Source of the DNA: Corynebacterium appendicis CIP 107643
Lineage (GTDB): Bacteria > Actinomycetota > Actinomycetes > Mycobacteriales > Mycobacteriaceae
DNA: 64,000 nucleotides
Assembly: GCF_030408415.1 (NCBI RefSeq)
Contig: NZ_CP046976.1
Span: 806,001 to 870,000 of the forward strand
Direction of reading: 5' to 3'
The position numbers and the translations under genes were made by a program. Below the pieces are notes generated by a model. The model saw only the letters and a list, made by a program, of their open reading frames with translations, had not been told where the DNA came from and made no database searches. Position 1 is the first letter of the stretch. Each line of letters begins with the position of its first letter. Positions 59,722 to 64,000 of this stretch are shown here, piece by piece.

Positions 59722-61092
59722 CTACGCCATGTGCGCCGGCGCGGACGCCTTGCCGCGGTGCACGATGAGGCTGACCACGACGATCACGCCGACGATGACG
59801 AGGGCGGAGAGGAGTTCGGCGCGGCCGCCGTCGTCGAAAAGCATGAGCGTGATGAAGCCGCCGAGCGTGGCGAGTGTCGCCCACGGCAACCACGGGTAGC
59901 CCCACATGCGCACGTTGGTGATTTCGCCGGATGCGACAAGCTGCGGGTGGAGGCGGATGTAGGAGAGGATCACCATCGTCCAGATGGCGATGAGGATGCC
60001 GCCGACCGCGTTGAGCAGGAAGGTGAGCAGCCCCGGCGGGTTCCACCACTGCATGGCGACGGATACGAAGCCGAAGAAGATCGAGACGAGCACGGCGCGC
60101 ACGGGCACGCCGGCCTCGTTGGTCTTCGCGAAGTAGGCGGGCGCGTCGTTGCCGCGCGCCATGGAGTACAGGAGGCGGGAGTTGCCGTAGAGCTGCGCGT
60201 TGCACGCAGACAGGAGGGCGAGCGCAATGACGACCTCCATGATGGTGGCGGCCCCGGAGACATTCGCGCGCTGGAGCACAAGGGTGAACGGCGATTCGGC
60301 GGCGGAGTCGGCGCCGGCGATCTGGTCGTACGGCAGCAGCAGAATGATGAGTAGGACGGAGCCGATGTAGAACACGGCGATGCGCCAGATCGCGGAGCGG
60401 ATGGCGGCGCTGACGGCTTCCTGCGGGTTCTCCGATTCGGCGGCGGCGATGGTCACGAGCTCAATGCCGCCGAACGCGAAAGCGACGGCGAGCATGGCGG
60501 TGGCGATGCCGCCGATGCCGTTGGGGACGAAGCCGACGGCGTCGATATTGCTGAAGCCCACGGCGTCCATGCCGGGGAACAGGCCGACGACCATCAGCAC
60601 GCCCACGACGAGGAAGACGACGATCGCAGCCACCTTGATCAGGGCGAACCAGAACTCGAATTCGCCGAAGCCGCGCACGGCGGCGAGATTGATCGCGGCG
60701 AAGAACACGACGGCGATCAGCGCGGGGATCCAGGGGGCGATACCGAACCACCCGGAGATGATGGCGGAGGCGCCGGTGATTTCGACGCCGATGATGAGCA
60801 CCTGCATGAACCAGTACGCCCAGCCGACGGAGAAGCCGGCCCATGCGCCGAAGGCTTGGTCAGCGTAGGTCGCGAAGCTGCCCGACGACGGCCTCGACGC
60901 CACCATTTCCGCGAGCATCCTCATGATGCAGACGGTGACGGCGCCGGCGATGACGTAAGCGATGATGACGGCCGGTCCGGCGGCTTGGATGCCCACGCCG
61001 GTTCCGAGGAAGAGTCCCGCGCCGATGGCGGAGCCCAGACCCATCATGGTCAGGTGGCGGGTTTGCAAACCGCTGTTCAGGGTGTTCGACAT
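59722..61092 (-). CDS. Amino acid permease, AroP-like (APC family)
   Basis: 456 residues, twelve membrane segments. The APC start is TRHLTMMGLGSAIGAGLFLG followed by TG; MRMLAEMVASRPSSGSFATY, GFGEFEFWFALIKV and VTIAAAESENPQEAVSAAIR are the amino acid permease motifs. In C. glutamicum an aromatic amino acid permease lies next to dapD, so an aromatic substrate is a reasonable guess. It lies between the two dapD paralogues and is on the same strand as both. Confidence 0.85.
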   Translation of the reverse strand: MSNTLNSGLQTRHLTMMGLGSAIGAGLFLGTGVGIQAAGPAVIIAYVIAGAVTVCIMRMLAEMVASRPSSGSFATYADQAFGAWAGFSVGWAYWFMQVLIIGVEITGASAIISGWFGIAPWIPALIAVVFFAAINLAAVRGFGEFEFWFALIKVAAIVVFLVVGVLMVVGLFPGMDAVGFSNIDAVGFVPNGIGGIATAMLAVAFAFGGIELVTIAAAESENPQEAVSAAIRSAIWRIAVFYIGSVLLIILLLPYDQIAGADSAAESPFTLVLQRANVSGAATIMEVVIALALLSACNAQLYGNSRLLYSMARGNDAPAYFAKTNEAGVPVRAVLVSIFFGFVSVAMQWWNPPGLLTFLLNAVGGILIAIWTMVILSYIRLHPQLVASGEITNVRMWGYPWLPWATLATLGGFITLMLFDDGGRAELLSALVIVGVIVVVSLIVHRGKASAPAHMA

Positions 61093-61199
61093 GAGTCAAG
61101 TGTAGAAACCCTGGGAGCGTGCCAATAATCCGGGGTGAATTAAATGCACTCCACGGCAAAAAGAGCACGCTTATCGACGCCCGCGACCACCTCCACAGC

Positions 61200-62129
61200 T
61201 CACAAACGTTCGCGCACGACCGGGGTGGCGCTGTGCGGTTCGTGGGTGATTGTCCAGTCGGATTGCTCGGTGATGGTGTGGGCGGGGACGTAAGTCTTCT
61301 CGTGCGGGTCGCGGGTGTCGTAGACGATGGTGCCGGGCTCGAGGATCACTCCGGCGCCCAGTTCGCAGCGGTCGCCCACATTGAGGTCGATGATGCCGGC
61401 GGACGGCCGTATGACGCAGTTCTCGCCGATGCGCAGGGGAGTGCGGTTGCGGCCGTCGGTGCGCTCGGCCATGACGAACGACGAGAGCCCCAAGTCGCAG
61501 CCCGAGCCGATGACGCAGGAGGAGAAGACGCGGCCCTCGATCCGGGCCGGCCCGAGCGTGCCCGAGTTGTAGGAGACGGAGCCTTCGCGGTAGACGCTCG
61601 TGCCTTCGGCCAGGTAGGCGCCGAGGCGGACACGCTCTGCCTCGGCGATGGACACTCCGGTGGGCACCACATAGTCCACCATGCGCGGCAGTTTCTCGAT
61701 GCCGTAGACGTGGATTGTCCCGCGGGCGCGCAGGTTGGTGCGGACGTACTCGAAGTCGTCGGGCAGGCACGGCCCCTTATTCGTCCACGCCACTGGAACG
61801 AGATGCTCGAGCACATCGGTCATGTTGATCTCCAGCGGCTTCACCTTCCGGTGGGACAGGAGGTGCAGGCGCAGATAGACGTCGTGGGCGTCGACGGCCG
61901 GCGCCGACAAGTCCGCGATCTCGGTGCGCACCGGCACCACCTCCACGTGACGGTCACGGTCCATGCCGATCAAGTTCAGCAGCCGGGGCGAGAGCTCGTT
62001 GGCGCTGACGCGGCGGGTGGAGGGGTGGGTGATGTCGTCGATAAGTTCAACGGTGGGGTACCAGCTGTCCAGGACGGTACCGTCGGCGGCGATGTTGGCA
62101 ATTCCTGTCGCGCGAGCTCCGTAAGCCAT
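61200..62129 (-). CDS. DapD paralogue (second tetrahydrodipicolinate succinyltransferase-like)
   Basis: 309 residues from ATG 62129. It is similar to DapD throughout ([60 protein letters not shown]). The active-site rung keeps Glu (REGSVSYN) but Phe-Val-Asn-Phe is changed to Ser-Val-Ser-Tyr, so substrate or activity may differ. Other corynebacteria also carry a second dapD. It is divergent from dapE with 41 bases between starts. Confidence 0.85.
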   Translation of the reverse strand: MAYGARATGIANIAADGTVLDSWYPTVELIDDITHPSTRRVSANELSPRLLNLIGMDRDRHVEVVPVRTEIADLSAPAVDAHDVYLRLHLLSHRKVKPLEINMTDVLEHLVPVAWTNKGPCLPDDFEYVRTNLRARGTIHVYGIEKLPRMVDYVVPTGVSIAEAERVRLGAYLAEGTSVYREGSVSYNSGTLGPARIEGRVFSSCVIGSGCDLGLSSFVMAERTDGRNRTPLRIGENCVIRPSAGIIDLNVGDRCELGAGVILEPGTIVYDTRDPHEKTYVPAHTITEQSDWTITHEPHSATPVVRERL

Positions 62130-62170
62130 GGCTGTATCGTACGTGCCCGCGCGCCGGTAAGATCGCCGAC

Positions 62171-63256
62171 GTGAAAATGGACCTTTTTGCTGACCCTGTC
62201 GAGCTGACCAAAGCTCTGATCGACATCCCGTCGCCCTCCCACGAGGAGGAAGCGATCGCCAACGCGATCCAGGCCGCACTCGAGGCCTTGGACGGCGTGG
62301 AGGTGATCCGCCGCGGCAACACCGTCATCGCGCGCACCAACCGCGGCCTCGGCGAACGCATCGTGCTCGCCGGGCACATCGACACCGTGCCCATCGCCGA
62401 CAACGTCCCGCACCACGTCGAGGGCGACGTGCTGTGGGGCTGTGGCGCCGTCGACATGAAGTCCGGCATGGCGTGCTACCTCCACGCGTTCGCCGCGCTG
62501 TGCAACTCCGACGACCTGGCCTTCGACCTCACGCTCATCTGCTACGAAGCCGAGGAAGTCGCCGCGGAGTACAACGGTCTTGCGCACCTCGAGGCCGACG
62601 TGCCGGAACTCCTTCAGGGCTCGCTGGCGCTGCTCGGCGAACCGTCCGGCGGCATCATTGAGGCTGGTTGCCAGGGCAGCATTCGCGTCAAGGTGGTCGC
62701 GCACGGCACCCGCGCCCACTCTGCGCGCGCGTGGCTCGGACACAACGCCGCGCACGACCTCGCCGGCGTGCTCGGCCGCGTCGCCGCGTACGAGCCGCGC
62801 GTCGTCACCATCGCCGGCTGCGAATACCGCGAGGGCCTCAACGTCGTGGGGCTTTCCGGCGGGGTGGCGACCAACACGCTTCCCGACGAAGCCGCGCTCA
62901 CCATCAACTTCCGCTTCGCACCCGACCGCAGCCTCGCCGACGCGAAACAGCACCTCGAAGACACACTCGCGCTCGAAGAAAACCTGGAATTGCTTTACGA
63001 CGACGCCGTCCCCGGCGCCCTCCCCGGCCTCGACGCTCCAGCCGCCCAAGGCTTGCTCGCCGCCGTCGGCGGAAACTACCGCGCCAAGTTCGGATGGACG
63101 GATGTGTCCAGGTTCTCTAGTCTCGGAGTTCCGGCTGTGAACTTCGGCGCAGGCGACCCCGGGTTCGCCCACAAGATCGACGAACAGTGCCCGATCGACC
63201 AGATCCGCACCGTCGCCGACACGCTGACGGCGTACCTGACCGGCGCCTCCGTTTAG
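62171..63256 (+). CDS. dapE: Succinyl-diaminopimelate desuccinylase
   Basis: 361 residues, GTG start (an ATG lies two codons on). M20 metallopeptidase motifs: AGHIDTVPIADN, WGCGAVDMKSGMACY, CYEAEEVAAEYNGL and LLGEPSGGIIEAG; the dimer domain carries THSAR-like ARAHSARAW. It releases succinate to give LL-diaminopimelate for lysine and peptidoglycan. With dapC and dapD the window has three consecutive succinylase-branch steps. Confidence 0.93.
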   Translation: MKMDLFADPVELTKALIDIPSPSHEEEAIANAIQAALEALDGVEVIRRGNTVIARTNRGLGERIVLAGHIDTVPIADNVPHHVEGDVLWGCGAVDMKSGMACYLHAFAALCNSDDLAFDLTLICYEAEEVAAEYNGLAHLEADVPELLQGSLALLGEPSGGIIEAGCQGSIRVKVVAHGTRAHSARAWLGHNAAHDLAGVLGRVAAYEPRVVTIAGCEYREGLNVVGLSGGVATNTLPDEAALTINFRFAPDRSLADAKQHLEDTLALEENLELLYDDAVPGALPGLDAPAAQGLLAAVGGNYRAKFGWTDVSRFSSLGVPAVNFGAGDPGFAHKIDEQCPIDQIRTVADTLTAYLTGASV

Positions 63257-63437
63257 GCGGCGCCTCAAGACAGGCTCCGGATCGTCGGGCTCTGCGTCGT
63301 CGGCTAATCTCCCCGGTGTCGCTGCTTCGGCGGCGCCTCGCGGAAGTTGGCCCCTCTCCCAGCCGTCCGCGCAGGCCGCATCGGCTGCAGGCTCGTTGCA
63401 CAGCGCAATAACTCCCCCGAAATAGAAGGCTTTCCCA

Positions 63438-64000
63438 GTGGCTCCACACATCACCCCGCGCCCGGACCGGGACCGCACGCTGAGCGGCCCGATCCTGCGC
63501 CGTCACAAAGGCGACGACGCCAATTCCACCTCCACCTACGACCAGCGCCTGCTGCAGATGGGGCGCGCGGACCACGACTGGAAGCACGCCGACCCGTGGC
63601 GCGTCATGCGTATTACCAGCGAATTCGTTTCCGGCTTCGACGCGCTCCACGACCTCGACTGGGCTGTGACTGTCTTCGGCTCCGCGCGCCTCGGCGAGGG
63701 CACCCCGGAGTACGAGCAGGCCCGCGAACTGGGCAAATCTCTTGTGGAGGCCGGCTACGCGGTGGTCACCGGCGGCGGCCCGGGCCTCATGGAGGGCCCC
63801 AACCGCGGCGCCCACGAGGCCGGCGGCATGTCGGTCGGTCTCGGCATTGAGCTGCCGTTCGAGCAAGGCCTCAACCCGTGGGTCGACCTGGGTCTGAACT
63901 TCCGCTACTTCTTCGCCCGCAAGACCATGTTCTTGAAGTACTCCCAGGCGTTCATCTCGCTGCCGGGCGGCTTCGGCACGATGGACGAAGTCTTCGAGAT
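63438..64000 (+). CDS. LOG-family (TIGR00730) protein, partial
   Basis: GTG 63438 with GAAGG upstream; the frame runs off the window. Motifs VTVFGSARLGEGTP, VVTGGGPGLMEGPNRGAHEA and FISLPGGFGTMDEVFE (PGGxGTxxE) define LOG-type nucleotide 5'-monophosphate phosphoribohydrolases, the fold once called lysine decarboxylase-like. The mycobacterial counterpart near dapE is Rv1205. An N-terminal extension of about 50 residues is present before the core. Confidence 0.9.
   Translation, partial: MAPHITPRPDRDRTLSGPILRRHKGDDANSTSTYDQRLLQMGRADHDWKHADPWRVMRITSEFVSGFDALHDLDWAVTVFGSARLGEGTPEYEQARELGKSLVEAGYAVVTGGGPGLMEGPNRGAHEAGGMSVGLGIELPFEQGLNPWVDLGLNFRYFFARKTMFLKYSQAFISLPGGFGTMDEVFE

Noticed and set aside
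1..64000. CRISPR arrays, rRNA and tRNA genes.
   Set aside because: I saw no regularly spaced direct repeats of CRISPR type and no convincing rRNA or tRNA sequence by eye; a covariance-model scan was not possible.

Overview
The window looks like a high-GC actinobacterium, most probably a Corynebacterium. The right half keeps a gene set and relative order that I recall from Mycobacterium tuberculosis Rv1157c to Rv1205: Rv1157c-like secreted protein, typA, lpqW, mshB, a small membrane protein, ferredoxin, dapC, then dapD, an aromatic-type permease, a second dapD, dapE and a LOG-family gene. The HigBA, RHH and CmtR modules, the DUF1707, DUF402 and YhgE proteins and the lipoproteins also fit this group. 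I cannot name the species from sequence alone.

Region 1 (1-2.0 kb) has the end of an M23 peptidase gene and lnt. Region 2 (2-31 kb) is a patchwork accessory zone. It holds a decayed tlpA/ccsB fusion remnant, an RHH toxin-antitoxin pair, three higBA loci (one nearly whole, one reduced to higA, one reduced to scraps), a frameshifted arfB, a plasmid-type mobilisation remnant, a short mercury-resistance unit (merA, a Cys-rich membrane protein, divergent merR), two IS3-family elements, a large 1,273-residue protein of possible nuclease type, two copies of a DUF488 gene (one broken), a metal P1B ATPase with its CmtR-like sensor, and many gene scraps. Embedded between about 17.9 and 23.7 kb is an apparently intact block: a VWA/AAA chaperone-like pair, a histidine phosphatase coupled to a SCO1664-family protein, DUF488 and a glycolipid-binding protein.

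Region 3 (31-50 kb) is orderly: DUF1707 and YoaK-type membrane proteins, a lipoprotein, AlkC-like and DJ-1-like proteins, a divergent ku/ligD end-joining pair, YhgE, an SDR, a DHA2 drug exporter, a secreted 5'-nucleotidase, a cupin and several domain-of-unknown-function proteins. Region 4 (50-64 kb) is the conserved block ending in lysine/diaminopimelate genes; four steps of that pathway are represented (two dapD paralogues, dapC, dapE).

The strongest unexplained signals are: (a) six same-strand copies, all between 3.4 and 27.9 kb, of a short sequence that reads as the 3' end of a gene (V-E-F-K-F-N-V-stop), with changes concentrated at third codon positions; they precede every higBA locus and bracket the 1,273-residue gene; (b) a motif GCTTATCGACG, present 14 times between 32.6 and 62.1 kb and absent as an exact copy from the first 32 kb; (c) two long palindromic REP-like elements; (d) an array of six 9-bp units upstream of the Rv1157c-like gene. 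Many genes in region 2 carry single-base frameshifts or stops, so sequencing error should be separated from real decay.
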